64,000 bases of DNA from Dictyophora rubrovolvata (taxonomy: Eukaryota; Basidiomycota; Agaricomycetes; Phallales; Phallaceae), in assembly GCA_029959195.1 (NCBI GenBank), contig CP114127.1, positions 1,674,001-1,738,000 on the forward strand, given 5' to 3'. Below, piece after piece: positions 1-12,504 of the stretch (its first letter is position 1; the number at the start of each line of letters is the position of its first letter). The notes beneath the pieces are model-generated. The model did no database searches and was not told the DNA's origin. It saw nothing but the letters and a program-made list of their open reading frames with translations. The translations under genes were made by a program, and so were the position numbers.

Positions 1-26
1 ATGCGCTGACCATGATGGGTGACAAA

Positions 27-34
27 TATATAAG
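27..34 (+). promoter_or_regulatory. TATA box of first DUF6533 gene
   Basis: TATATAAG lies about 140 bases upstream of the ATG at 176. That fits a fungal TATA with transcription starting near position 60. The assignment rests on motif and distance only. Confidence 0.45.
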
Positions 35-175
35 TACCACTTTCATCCGAAGTAAGTAACTCGGGTGGTGCCGCGTTGTTTCTTCTTAGTTGATGACGGA
101 AAAGAAGATGAAAGACGTTCACATAAAGGTCTCTTGAAAAGAGACTTCGTGCAGACAGTATCCTCTCTATCTCAA

Positions 176-2229
176 ATGGCTTCATTAGGATCCCTTATCC
201 AAGAACTCGAATTATTTCAGAGCGCAGTCAGTGATATATATATTGTCAACTATGTCACAGGTAATATACCCTGTTCCTATATGCTACTGGGCCATTAAAC
301 ATCGTTAATGATCTGTAGTTGGAGTATTCGCCGCGTTGATTTATGATACCCTTTTGACTTTCCCCAAAGAGGTATGATTATCAGGATGTTAATGCCTCTA
401 TGAACACCTAAGTTGACATTCTTTCAAGATCGAGTTTATTTGGAGGTCATACACATCCCTATTCTGTTTAAGTTTTGATCACTTATTCGGAAAAAAATTC
501 CAGCAAACCGGCTACCATTCCAAAAGGCCTGTATTTGATTTCGCGATATTATGGACTGTTGTGTTTAGGGTGAAGCAAAAGAAAAGTAATGTGAATATTA
601 TACTGACATGCTTATGTTATAGAATCATAACCTTTGGTAACTTTTCTCCATGAGCTTGCTTTCTCGAGTATTTTTAATCTGAAACAGTGTCTGTCCTTCC
701 AAATGAGCCTTTGAGTGTAAGTCGATCCCGTACAAGCTAATGCCTTGCTTATCATGATCCTTATTTTACTTGATTAGAGGTAAGTCTATGGGTTCTTATA
801 CTGTTTGAAATTCTACATACAAATAATCTAATGTTTTAGCTGCCGTACTTTCTTGGTATGGTACACCAGGTGGGTTTGGGGAAAAACTGCCTAATATCTT
901 AGAATTGACGAATGCTCTCTCATAATGAACACAGTGCAACGCTGCAGGTGGCCGAAACAGTCATCAATCTGATTCTTTTTCTGCGGATTTATGCACTGTA
1001 CGGCCGAAATAAAAAAAGTCCGTGGGTTCTTTATCTCTTTTTCAATACTATTTGACTGTTCATCAATCTTTTAGTAATATATTCCATAATACCAATTTAT
1101 CTAAGTAAGTCGACAATTCATAATCGAAACTAAACATCCCTGACCACTGGTCACATTGCATAAAAAATCTTTCTTTCTTCATCAGTCGAGACGGCTGTAG
1201 GTTTTAGTTTTATTCCTTGCGACTACTGAAAACTCCAGTTCCTTAATTATCAGTCTACTTTCTACGGTGGCATTGAAGCTGGAAAGAAGTTCACTAAAGC
1301 CCTGGTAGCTCTGCCGTTTAAGCTCTCCGCCCCTAATTGTGAGCTTTATGTGAGAACGTTCCCCTCATTTAAAATCACACTTGCCGCATGGTTGGTCAAT
1401 TGATTTTCTCGGAGTTCATGATGGATATTTATCCTTCTCCACTTGCACCAGGATACCATCTCTTTGCGTGGCGGGTATGCATTACATGTGGATTTTGGTG
1501 GGAAGAAAACTAAACTTCAATATTTTTTTTTGATTTAGTATTATTCTTTTTAATGTCGGCGTACAAAGTTTATGAAAAAGCTGTGACTATCGGCAGCTAC
1601 GGGTCTCAGTCATTTAGCATTTTTAGCCGGAATTCGGGAATTCCTTCGCTCATGCAAGTCATGGCCCGAGATGGAGTTATTTATTTCTTTGCGTAAGGCG
1701 TTGAACAGTTCATTGTACCTTCTACCGTGTGGTATTTAACTTTCTAATCATGAGCTTAACAGACTTACACGTAAGAGAAAATGTCTACCGCTGTTATTTA
1801 TACCTGACTTACGATCTGTAACTCTTGGATATATATATTAGTTGTGACAATACTGAGTGCTACTCTGGTTTTCCGGCTCAATAATCCCTTCTCATCGTTA
1901 GGTCCACCGTACGTTTGATACCCCCCTCGTTCTCATACTCCCTCTCACTCATCATATCTAGCATATATCTACTAGTTGAATCGCTTTGTGTAAATATTCA
2001 AATTCCTGCGGAATCCCCTTGTCGGTCACTGATACATTCATGATTTTAGGGCTGTCATCTTCTTCTCAATTTATACGGAGTTGGAAAGAAGCAGCTGCTC
2101 GCAACCCAAATTACGGGTGCCGATGTCGTTTTCCAACCTCCTCCAAGGAATGTCTTCATGACCCAGTCCGAGTTCTCAGGTCCCATGGCTGATACTCTGC
2201 TTCTTGAAAGTTCGAACGAGATAGAGTGA
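176..2229 (+). CDS. DUF6533 multi-pass membrane protein, copy 1
   Basis: This is a many-exon gene. The ATG at 176 opens MASLGSLIQELELFQ. Exon 1 ends at 260, exon 2 runs 319-371, and exon 3 resumes at 429. Spliced, they give the DUF6533 core: FAALIYDTLLTFPKEIEFIW, then PKGLYLISRYYGLL after an intron at about 447-504. The last exon begins near 2050 with GCHLLLNLYG and stops at 2229. DUF6533 proteins are an expanded basidiomycete family with several hydrophobic helices and no known function; membrane location is inferred from the family and the hydrophobic exons. Exon borders, intron positions and the final motif match the copies at 6148 and 10554, so this is one of three tandem paralogs. Middle exons were not fully resolved. 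Confidence 0.75.
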
Positions 2230-2481
2230 CGAAATATTCTGAATCGGGATGTGCTTCAGACGAGGAACTTTGATAGTTGTTGTACATATTTCTTTATGAT
2301 GTCATTTTTTTTATCTTCCCTTAAGTTCCGACCCATGTCCAAGTACGCGGCGATGCGCGCTCAATAGACACCGCAAGCGCCCTCTGTATTTATGCAGCCC
2401 TGCGCGGAGCTTTTTCTTCACTCTCCTTATCGTCCCCTTCGTTCTCCGCGCTGCCAACAAGCTTTAACAGCCAAGTAAACG

Positions 2482-4861
2482 ATGAAACAACGGCAGCTTT
2501 CACATCTGCCAGATGCTGAAGAACGAAGAGAAACACGAATAAAGCGCTGTCGAAACCTAAAACCAACATTCTATGTGTTCCTGTTGGTCGCAGCTATCTC
2601 AACCGGAATACTGTACAAGTCGTTTATCAACTCATCTATACTGTTCAAAGCACGCCTGTCGCTATCCCGCTCCGACGGCGCAGATGAAAATTGGACCTCT
2701 CTTTCGGTCGGGACGGTGAGATGGTCGTCATGTCCCAATGCTCCACCAGGCCTGGAAAGAATGGAATGCGGCTTCGTTATGTGAATATTTGTTGAAACGT
2801 ATATCTAGCAATTACTCAACCTTGTTGATTTCGAAAGTGCGCCTCTGGACTATTTGAACCACGACGCAGGTGTAGCAAGAGTTGCGTTGGCTCGGCTGAA
2901 AGCTACCAAGTCTCCCAGGAAGGGTATCGTGCTGTTTAATCCAGGTGACTCCGACCCAACTACAAACCATATCATTTTTAACGTTGTATCACAGGTGGTC
3001 CTGGAGGATCTGGTGTTGATTTCATTGCCCGTGCTGGTCCTTCTCTTCAATATACGGTTGGTGAAGACTACGACGCCGTCGGTTTTGATCCTCGCGGAAT
3101 CGGTAGTACCCTGTACGTGTACTCCAAACCAAACCCATTTCTCTCTCTAACCATTTTCCATAGGCCACTGGTACAATGTTTCACTCCAGAAGATTACGAA
3201 TTGTTCAAGATCAACACCATATTGGATACAGGATTCGATATTAGGCCGAACTTATCCGATCCTAGAACACGTGACCATTTACTGGTTCAGCAACGGAACG
3301 CAGATAGTCTATATAAGACTCAGTATGAGATATGCGGTCGTGCTATGGGTGATGAACTGGGATATATGGGAACTAGTACAGTCGTGCGGGATATCGATTT
3401 TATCACCAAGGTTTTGGAAGGCGAACAGACGCCGATGTAATATTCTGGGTTATCAGTCTGGCCTCTCGCTGATTTTTCTTATTAAAAAACAGTAATTTCT
3501 ATGGATTTAGCTATGGAACCACTATAGGAATGTATCTTGTGAACATGTAAGTAATTTCTAACTCCTCGACCTTCGGGGGTCTAACTTATAACTAGGTTCC
3601 CTGACCGCGTTGGTCGCGTAGTTATCGACGGAGTAGGTGATGCTGTCACCTGGGTTGGTATGTAATGAAATTCATTTTTTCATCGCAACTCTGATTCATG
3701 GATAATAGAAAAACCTTCATACACTTGGTACAGAGATTGGCTAAGTTCCGCTGAAGCCACATACGATCTTTTCCTAAGCGAATGTTCAAAGGTGTGAGGG
3801 TTATGTGCTATAGTTTGTTTCCCTGTTGCTCAGCATCTCCGATGAGAAAGGCTGGACCTTCGGTTTGTCCTCTTGCTCAAGTGCAAAATGAAGATCCATC
3901 TGCCATCAAGGAGCGGATCGATGACTTTTATGCTCAATTATATTTCGAACCTTTATCAATTCCTGACGCCACACGTCCTGGCGTTCTCACACAAGGGAGA
4001 GCAATCTGTAAGTAATATCCTTGTTCAGGCTTAGCACAACAATTCAATATTGCTTGTTCCAGTCCCACTTTTTAGGACTTTACAGACCCCCCTAACATGG
4101 CGCGACACAGCGATTGCGCTCAGCGAGGCTATGAAAGGCAACGGCTCTGCACTACTCAGTGAAACACAATACATCAAGAACACTTTACCACGCTCAGCTG
4201 TATCTTGCAATGACAATATTCCTCAACAAACCGCCCCTACTGCCGAAGAAGTTGTAGATGAGTTTTTGAACACGTTGAAGCATGTCACACGTTTTGGTGT
4301 TGCCATTGTTATGACAGAGCCCGATGCTGGGTGCCAGTTCTGGCCCGTCACACCTCCGGAAAGATTTAACGGCCCCTGGAATCATACTTTGTCTTATCCT
4401 ATACTGATTCATAGCAATTTGGTGAGTGTCTTAAGCCGCAAGAGGTGCCGAAGAGATTTTTCATGGATCTCATTCTCTCAGTTGGACCCCGTGACGCCCC
4501 TGTCAAATGGTAGAGCAAGTAAAGCACTTTTAGGAGATTCGTCCCGATTGGTTCTGAGAGATGGTCCCGGTGTAAGCTCTCATCATCTACGCCCATCATT
4601 AGCATTTCGTTTTAACGACTTTTTTTGTAGCATTGTTCCATATCCGTTCCCTCTCTTTGTGTAGCCAAAATCAACCAACAATACTTCGCGACCGGGGCAT
4701 TACCCGAAGATGATTTCCTATGTGGAATTGACGCACCTTTATTCCCTGACGCTCAAAACTCCCCGGAAGCATCCTTGTCGGCCGAGGACCAAGTCTTGAT
4801 GAAGCATTTGTATATTCTCAGTGACTATACTAGTCACACTGAGGGATCTCGGATGCGATAG
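2482..4861 (+). CDS. Membrane-anchored TAP-like alpha/beta hydrolase (peptidase S33 type)
   Basis: A serine hydrolase of the tripeptidyl-peptidase/TAP-like group. The ATG at 2482 starts a short basic tail followed by one hydrophobic segment (about residues 32-50), so it is probably a type II membrane or secreted enzyme. Seen after splicing: CGFVIAPLDYLN, the oxyanion loop GGPGGSG (split by the intron near 2945-2993), GFDPRGIG, and the nucleophile elbow GFSYGT, whose Ser is in the exon near 3500. The catalytic Asp is in LDPVTPLSNG (about 4480-4510). The catalytic His is in GHCS, across the intron near 4573-4629. It ends SHTEGSRMR and stops at 4861. The triad is complete and no disruption was found, so it should be active on peptides or esters. 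It separates DUF6533 copies 1 and 2. Confidence 0.85.
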
Positions 4862-4939
4862 GTTCGCAACTGCAAGCCTAGGTTTGTCGTTCGTATATCC
4901 AATAAAGAGGCTTTTTGACCATGAACGTTTTTGATTCTA

Positions 4940-5330
4940 CTATAAAACATAAGAAGAATTATTTAAGTATGTGCTTTTTCTCTTATTTTCCGAAATACCC
5001 AATGTATGGCATATGCTGATAAAAGCGGTGCAGTTTAGTGTTTATAATACCCCGAATAAAATTGATCAGATCTCCGAACACTTCTCAAGGGGTTCATCTC
5101 AGTTTCCACGGACAACGTTAAAGTTTCACTGCGACCTGGATCATTCGATCATTGAATGCGCGCATCAAATACCCTACACACAAATTTCATTTATGGGATG
5201 TGCATTAGGCCATATTAAGTCTAACGCATATCGAACGATTGAAAAAAAGCCGACACTCACACACCGCACCGAATCTCAACTCAGGTTTAGCACGAGCATT
5301 TATGATTGACGATGTCGACGACTCGATAGG
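4940..5330. repeat. Intergenic block resembling 8500-8800
   Basis: This stretch shares a collinear pattern with 8500-8800. Both carry a GGTTC(A/G)TCTCAGTT segment, then CATTCGATC or GATTCGATC, then ACACGCAAATT-like and GTGCATTAGGCC/GTGTTGTGCCCC-like segments in the same order. Each lies upstream of a DUF6533 gene (copies 2 and 3). It is best read as diverged flanking DNA duplicated with the gene array. No convincing coding region was seen here. Confidence 0.5.
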
Positions 5331-5335
5331 TCAAA

Positions 5336-5792
5336 ATGAAGTTTGTAGTAGTGGGAATAGGCGGGCTGCAGGGATCTAAATCCATAAGAGATGCCAGCTC
5401 ATTCGGCGTTTCCTATGTTGTCATGAAAAGCAGGGCTTTTTTTCACAAGCTGGGGTAAATATCGGAGAGCACTAACTGTTCTCCCAACGACTTTTCTAAG
5501 CCCTCACGTTGTCCAGGAACGGGAACCCTTTTACCAATTGGAGTTTTAGGTGCACATCTCGCAATTATTATTATCGGTAAAGGTCAGGCTATCGTAAGCA
5601 TTCTTACTTCACTTTATCTCGAATTATGTTGACAGATCCTTGATGAGGTAGGTTTGCAACTAAGAGCCGAGATCCTTCATCCTAGTTCGTGTACCTGATG
5701 CTCAATATGGACGTCTTATCTAACACAGGAAGCTTGAAGGCGTCACGACAAAACTCGAATTATATGATCATGGCCACGTAATCTTTTTTTAA
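5336..5792 (+). other. Possible small or decayed gene with a Rossmann-like start
   Basis: An ATG at 5336 opens MKFVVVGIGGLQGSKSIRD, which looks like a beta strand plus a glycine-rich nucleotide-binding loop. Later pieces, GVLGAHLAIIIIGKG (near 5550) and LEGVTTKLELYDHG (near 5735-5770), also look coding and are followed by TAA at 5790-5792. I could not join them into one frame with clear splice sites. It may be a short gene, a remnant of an NAD(P)-binding enzyme, or chance. No function is assigned. Confidence 0.25.
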
Positions 5793-6147
5793 ATGGCTGA
5801 GTTGGCCAGTATATTGCCCAACACCAAGTTCAAACCAGCGGAATCCATGTCGGACGCCCTCCGTTCAAAACAAGAGAAAATTTCTCAAGCCAATTACGTT
5901 TCCAGGGCGGATGCTATAACAAGGAATGTGATTCCAATCAATCACCGGTGCGCTAAATCACTATTCCCACTGGTTTGTTTCCAACGTTCCGCCTTTTGTA
6001 TGCGTCCATTGACATATCATGAAGTAGTTGACCGCAGGCCATCATGCCGACTCTGAGCGGCAGACGGTCTCGACTCATCTCATCACGTTCATAGGATCCT
6101 TTAAGTACGGCTTGACGAGTCCGAATATATACACTTTTTTTTCCTCG

Positions 6148-8145
6148 ATGGCTTCATTGGTTTCCCTTATTCATGAACTAGAAGTGTTTCAAGAGACCTT
6201 GCACCAAATTTATGTCGTTAATTATCTTACAGGTACGTTGTTACCGACACCTCGATTATACGGAACTAACCATGATTTCATAGTTGGAGCATTCACTGTA
6301 TTGTTGTATGATACCCTTTTGAGTTTGCCTAGAGAGGTCCGAGTATATAGCTGCAACCTCCAAGAATACACATACTGATGAGCCTTTGTTTGAAGGTGGA
6401 GTTTGTATGGAGGTTACACCGCTTTCTAGTAGACTTTTTATCGTTTTTTTTAAAAAGAAACTACTAGAAAACCATTTTCCTTTCCAAGAGGTCTATACCT
6501 CATCTCACGATATTATGGACTGTTGAGCTCAGGGTAAGAAAAAAGCCTTGGGAGAACACATGCAAAGGCTATGCTGACGTCTCGTTTAGAATGATACTAT
6601 TTAGTAAACGCAGTTTTTTTTTCGTTAGCGCGCTTTTGGACAACTGAACGTCTCATATAGTGTCGATACTTCCGAATAGATCTTTGAGCGTAAGCTGAGC
6701 CTTAACTATGTATTATCATATGCCCATGAGACTTACCTTGACTATATAGAGGTAAATCTATGAATTATCCTTTCGAGGGCCTTTTAAAAATCCAAATCTC
6801 GCAGCTGTCATATTTTCCTAATTTGGGACAGCAGGTAAGTGCAAGGCAGGTGAATTGCTCGTAACTAACGAATACTGTCCGACATCATAGTATGGGACCA
6901 CAAATAGTAGAAATGGTCGTGAATGCCATTCTGTTTCTGCGTATTTATGCGTTATATGGCAAGAGCAAGAAAGGCTAGTAATGTTTACGAAGCTTTTCCT
7001 TCCTGGTTACTAAGAAGTCATTCTAGTGTTATATCTAATACTCCCGCTTTATTTGGGTAAGCCAGTGTTTGTATTGACGATCACAGTCATTCACGAGTTG
7101 TATAACATGGTTTTCTATTTTAGTGGAAATAGTGGTATATTTTTGGATTCCTTTTTCGAATGCCCAAAATTCACGTCTCATACTAGTGTATTTTGTATGG
7201 AGGTATCACAGCTGGCATACGGGATGCCAACAGTTTAATGGCTTTACCGCTTGCCATCTCTGTTCCCGGATGTTACCTTTATGTCAGAGAGACAAATTCA
7301 TTCAAGTTTACCGTTGTCGCATGGTAAGTGTTTTCCAAATCTAACTTGAACCTTCCGGTTTCAATATCGGTTTTGATTTTTTTTCTAAGGGTTCCTGCTC
7401 TTGTTCTGTCGGGTATGTATAATATACCGCCCTCTAGAACCAAAAACATAATTCAGCAATAACAACATGGTTTCTTTACTAGCTATATTTTTTGGATTAT
7501 CACTTTATAAAGTTTATGAAAAGGCCACCATAAATCATAGGCCATCTGGGAAGCTCCGCCGAAGTTTGAAACTTCCTAAACTCATGAAAGTAATTTTTCG
7601 AGATGGAGTCGTTTTCTACTTTGTGTAAGGCGCTAAGTTCACAATGGCCGCTATATATAGTAATGCTGACCAGAAAACAAACAAACACAGAAACACACGT
7701 AAGAGCCTATCTCTCGAATAATTTGTGGTGCCAAATAATCCTTCGACTTGCTAGTTGTGACTATACTGGGTGCTGCACTAATTATCCGAGTACATAGCCC
7801 TATCATAGGGTTTATCCCGCCGTACGTTCGATTAGTCGCTTTGATGCCCTATCTCATACTCCATATATAGAGCTGATATCATGATTTATTCACTTTGTGT
7901 AAATATCTGTTTCACTAATTTCCCTTACTTTTCGATACGGACCTTAACAACACCTTTAGGGCTGTCATTTCCTCCTTAATTTTTATGATACAACGAGAAA
8001 AGGTGACCGAGAAACACAAGTTACGGGCCCAGATGTTGTTTTCAAGTCTCCAGGATCAGGAGATGTAAATGTCGCCGAGTCTGAATCGTCAAGTACTACT
8101 TTAGGTCAGGGAAGCTTGGTGTCTAATTCAAGTGTCTTTCCATGA
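6148..8145 (+). CDS. DUF6533 multi-pass membrane protein, copy 2
   Basis: Second tandem paralog. The ATG at 6148 opens MASLVSLIHELEVFQETLHQ, nearly the same start as copy 1. Following exons give VGAFTVLLYDTLLSLPREVE, then a Trp split by an intron (about 6416-6468), then PRGLYLISRYYGLLSS. The last exon begins at 7960 with GCHFLLNFYD and stops at 8145 after a Ser/Thr-rich tail. Intron positions match copies 1 and 3, and no stop was found in the parts followed. Function is unknown. A TATATA stretch lies only about 20 bases before the ATG, so the real promoter is probably further upstream. Confidence 0.75.
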
Positions 8146-8499
8146 CGAAAAATATCTTTTTTAATGTAATGGTCGTCTATCCATATACCTCGAGACAATA
8201 TGACATTTGATTTGCTTTCATATCTTTGTAAGGTTCTGGATCCATCCATTTTTGGTAATATGGTGTTGTACATATCTCCGAGTTTAGCCGTGTTCTTCCT
8301 CTTTACTAAATGTTGAAGTAAAGGAAATGCAGTTTATGTCGACGTCACTGTAAGGTTATTATTTACATGACTTACTAAGCTACAAAGCGTGTCCGCGGCG
8401 AATATTCACAAACAATGACAAGTCAGAAGTATATCATGACCGCGAGCTGAAGCCATTTAAGATTTTATCTGTAATATTACCAATCAAAAAGCATGTCAT

Positions 8500-8800
8500 A
8501 ACCTGAAAAACGCTCCACGTCAGTGGTTATCACACCGGGATCGAAATGACCAGATTTCCCAACATTCTCGAGGGTTCGTCTCAGTTAATGCCAAAGTCCG
8601 CGAGAATAATTCAGACTGAATGATTCGATCAATACCCTTAATGCGCTAATAACCAAATATGCGACCTGTTTACACGCAAATTGTATTTAATGAATGTGTT
8701 GTGCCCCGTACTACATAAATCTGAAGCATACAATTGAAGAAAAGAAATAATAATATTATGCAGATTTCACTTCAGCCTCAACCCTGCCTTAACCATTGAG
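8500..8800. repeat. Intergenic block resembling 4940-5330
   Basis: The partner of the block at 4940-5330, sharing the same ordered short matches and lying upstream of DUF6533 copy 3. The two blocks are clearly diverged, which implies that the duplication is not recent. No coding call is made. Confidence 0.5.
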
Positions 8801-10553
8801 TTTTTATTGTAGACGTTATTAGTGGCTCAAGATGGAAGGTGATGTTGCCATCATGTTGGGAAACAGGCTGCGGGCTATCTTTCATGGAAGGTGGTTCCTT
8901 GCACCAGTGATCTGGGTCGGTTGTTCCGGAACATTGCCATGTCCTGAAGCTCCTGAAGCTCTGGGAGTATCCGAATGTTCACATAAAGTCCGCATTGGAT
9001 GTACACCTCCAGCTTGGATCTTGAACCGAGAGTTACTCGTCCCCACGTACGTCATCCACTATGACAACCCGGAGCCATCGTCCTTTGCGCCACAGTTCAA
9101 GCTAAGGGGGCCATCTCCACGCCTGAGCGATGAACCTTAGTAGCCTCTGCTGCAGGGAACAATTTCGAACGCTCTGTTCGCCACGATGATATCCAGATCT
9201 CGATCAATTGATATAGATTTCATCCGGATATAAACACGAGCCGAAGAATCCACGAGATTCCGGATTGTGGACATTTGACAAAGGGTGGAAAGGTGTAGAT
9301 CCGATGTCCAATTAAATTTTAATGTTTCAAGAGCGTACGGCCGAACGTATGGACTTAGTCAGTTTAAAAGTCCGATCAGAATAGACGCCTTTGCTGACAG
9401 CGTTGAATAATCCTCGTTGACAGTTCGCTGGATATGCACCTCTGTGAAGCAGGACAACGAACAGTGCGGATGATTTGATGAAACTTTACTCATCATCTTG
9501 AGACTGACTGAACTCACGTATGGTCTTACGTGTCGATCACCCACACAACTTTCTAATGCGACCCAGGCTTTTGTAACCTCAAATTCGAGACCGCGATGCA
9601 ACGACGTCTTTAGGTGCATTGGTGAACGCGTGTCTTTAATGTCCTATGCTTTGAACCTTACACTCTCGCGCCTGGAAGTACTAGCATCGTAAAGCCGTCG
9701 AAGGATGTGACGACCCCACCCGCCAAAGTCGTAGTCTCCTAATTCGAGTCGCCACTTCCAATAATCGTATGAAATCCCATGTTTTTTACTACCTACAGCA
9801 GCACTATAGGCATCATTAATGTGAAGTAGCAGGCTATCTATACTATGTTCTCGACGCTGATATGCATTGGAACTCATTAGTTCTTGCTAGCACCAAAGTA
9901 CGGCTCCTTTGGCTTCGACAGAATGCAATATCACGTAACTTTTCTCCAGCTTGAATCGGTTCCCAATTTGTTCCTACGTCTTCAGCGCGTGCTCCAATGT
10001 CTCAGTGCTCAAGCTTCGGTGGGAAAAAAAGTAATTTGTGTATGTACGTTTTGCTGCCCCAATAGAAAAATTAGTACGCTTTGCGCATGAAAGTCGTCCT
10101 AGGTACTGTTGTTTTTTCACCTTGGGAGATATCACTCTAAATTTCCAAAAATCCTCAGTCCCCATGGCCGGGCCTTGGCCAATCTTACACCATATTGATT
10201 GCGCCAAGGGTTCGATCAAATTGTGCCAAAACAGATTTTCGCTCTTTCTTCGTACCCGGCGGTTGCAGATTCCAACTCATGTACCCAATGACCCATCCAT
10301 CAAACTGACAGTATGTCAGGCATATGAAGAAACAAGCTATCTCAGATCAGTTCAATGCATTGTATTCGATGATATTAATATGAAGAAATTGTGCCACAAG
10401 AACAAACACGCACAGCGACGCCATGACAGGACCTGCCACCAGAAAGAAGTGACACCCCCCCCGCCGAACCCACCTCACTTCGTTTCGCATAAAGAACCGT
10501 GGATTAGGAGTAAAGCCCCCCACCTCTCTTCAAAGAGTGTTAACTCATTTTGA
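8801..10553. other. Gene-poor spacer before DUF6533 copy 3
   Basis: Only short open frames occur here. The largest with an ATG is plus-strand 8832-9140 (102 codons), and a 77-codon minus-strand frame lies at 9644-9877. Neither shows a recognisable motif, signal peptide or splice structure, and both are of a length expected by chance. Upstream sequence of copy 3 contains a C-run near 10446 but no clear TATA box. Confidence 0.4.
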
Positions 10554-12504
10554 ATGACCTCACTCGAGTCCCTCGTCCAAAAAATAGAACTATTCCAAAG
10601 ATCGTTAGACCAGGTTCACGTGGTCAATTGTCTTATAGGTATTAACGTTAACCCTGCGGAACTTGATCAAGAGAACATGATTGATTCTTGATAGTCGCCG
10701 TATTTTCGGCATTGCTATATGATGCTATTTTGACTTTCCCCAAAGAGGTTCGAGTTTGGATGCCCTGAATTTACCAATGCTTGATTGACGTCCTTTCGTG
10801 TTTGACAGATCGAGCTTATATGGAGGTTATACCCATTCGTTGTCCTGGAACACTGTAACGCTCTCCTAAAAAAAGCCTAGAAAACCGTATTCCCTCCCTA
10901 AATTATTGTATCTCATATCACGCTACTATGGACTGGTAAACTCAGGGTGAGGAAAAAACTTCTGAGAGTATATTACAACTTTGATTATGCTGACATCTCA
11001 TCCAGAACCGTTCTCTTTAGTAAATATATTTTTCTACAAAGGTGCTATCCAAAAAATGACTCCTCTGAAACAGTATCGGTAGCTCCTAATTGGCCTATAA
11101 GCGTGAGTTAATGTTCATATAACGCTTGTCTTTTGGGTGAGTTTTTAACCTCGGTGATTTTAGAGGTAAACCTACGTGTCTTTGTATTGTCCGCCTACTT
11201 TACACAATCCAATACGTCAGCTGCCATACCTTCTTAGCCTGGTATACTAGGTAGCTCATGTGGCGAAAAATGATAAATAACACGTAACTGACACGTTAAT
11301 TTTCAAGCGCAGGACCACAAATAATCGGGATAGTTGTTAATCTCATCTTCCTTCTGCGGATTTACGCTATATACGGTAGGAGCAAAAAATGTTAGCAGAA
11401 TGCTTTTTCTTCTTCGTCACAGTTCTAATCAATACTGATATTAGTGCTGTGTCTATTAATACCGCTTTATCTGGGTAAGTTGCGTATTTGGCGGATCATT
11501 TGTATTTGACAAAAAAAAACGAATATTATATTCTCGCTTCCCCAGCCGAAACCGCAGTAAGTCTTCACAATTTCACTCTTTTTCTCTGACATGTTGTCCA
11601 TCTTTATTTCCAAGTGTGTTTTATATGGAGGTTTCGAAGCTGCGAAACAGGAGGTCAAAGATCTGATGGCTCTGCCCTTCAAAATCTCTGTCTCCGGATG
11701 TCAGCTTTATGTGGTAGTGGCGCTTTCATTCAAAGTCACACTTACCATTTGGTTAGTCTCGTTTTCTAATTTCGATGCTATCTTTTGAATTCTTTTCCTC
11801 CCAGGGTTCCTGGTCTTTTACTGTCGGGTATGACTTTGTTTCGAACTAATAAGGTTAACGACAACCAAAATAACTGAGACCTTTTATCAGCAATATTTTC
11901 CGGATTATCCTTTTATAAAGTTATCGTGGATTTTGGGTTATTGCGGAACCGTGGCGAGGATTATAGACTTCCCGTGCTCGTGAAAGTGATTTTTCTAGAC
12001 GGAATTATCTACTATTTTGCGTAAGGCGCTGAGAACATTTCCTTTGCTTTCTTAATGACCTAAAGAACCAGAAACACACGTAAGATTATAATAAGTCCCG
12101 GCCTCCGAGTCCACGATTTAGTAACGTCCTAATCCCCCAGTTGTAGCTTTACTGGGCGTCGTACTAGTAACTCGAGAGCATAACCCCCTTGCGTTTGTTC
12201 CACCGTATGTTATTCGGATCTTCTCATTTTTATACTCTATCTCATCCTTTTCGAAATAGAATAGCTGTCCTAGTCTATTCACTTTGCGTAAACATATACT
12301 TTACCGAACTCCGAATTATATCTGCTGATGTCTATTTTCATCAAGGGCTCTCATTTTCTACTAAATTTCTATGAGATTGCGGAAAAGGGACAGACTCATT
12401 CACCAACTCAGGCTACGGATGTGAATGTCGTCCTCCGAACGTTGAAGTTTAGGACTGTCGTCGAACCTGAGTTCGAATTGTCAGGCACTCGGACTCTGGC
12501 TTAG
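10554..12504 (+). CDS. DUF6533 multi-pass membrane protein, copy 3
   Basis: Third tandem paralog. The ATG at 10554 opens MTSLESLVQKIELFQRSLDQ. Spliced exons give FSALLYDAILTFPKEIELIW, an intron inside the Trp-Arg pair (about 10825-10878), then LPKLLYLISRYYGLVNS. The last exon starts with GSHFLLNFYE after the acceptor near 12345 and stops at 12504. The first Cys of the GCHxLLN motif in copies 1 and 2 is Ser here. Gene architecture is otherwise shared, supporting duplication of an ancestral intron-rich gene. Function is unknown; a membrane location is inferred. Confidence 0.72.

Noticed and set aside
1986-2192. 68-codon frame as a separate gene
   Set aside because: It overlaps the final exon of DUF6533 copy 1 in a different frame; the GCHLLLNLYG frame matches copies 2 and 3.
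8832-9140. 102-codon ATG frame in the DUF6533 spacer
   Set aside because: No motif, signal peptide, promoter or splice structure; the length is within chance for this composition.
10200-10225. Possible tRNA B-box (GGTTCGATC)
   Set aside because: No matching A-box, acceptor stem or cloverleaf could be drawn around it. Similar GGTTCGA hits near 38058 and 40924 are inside genes.
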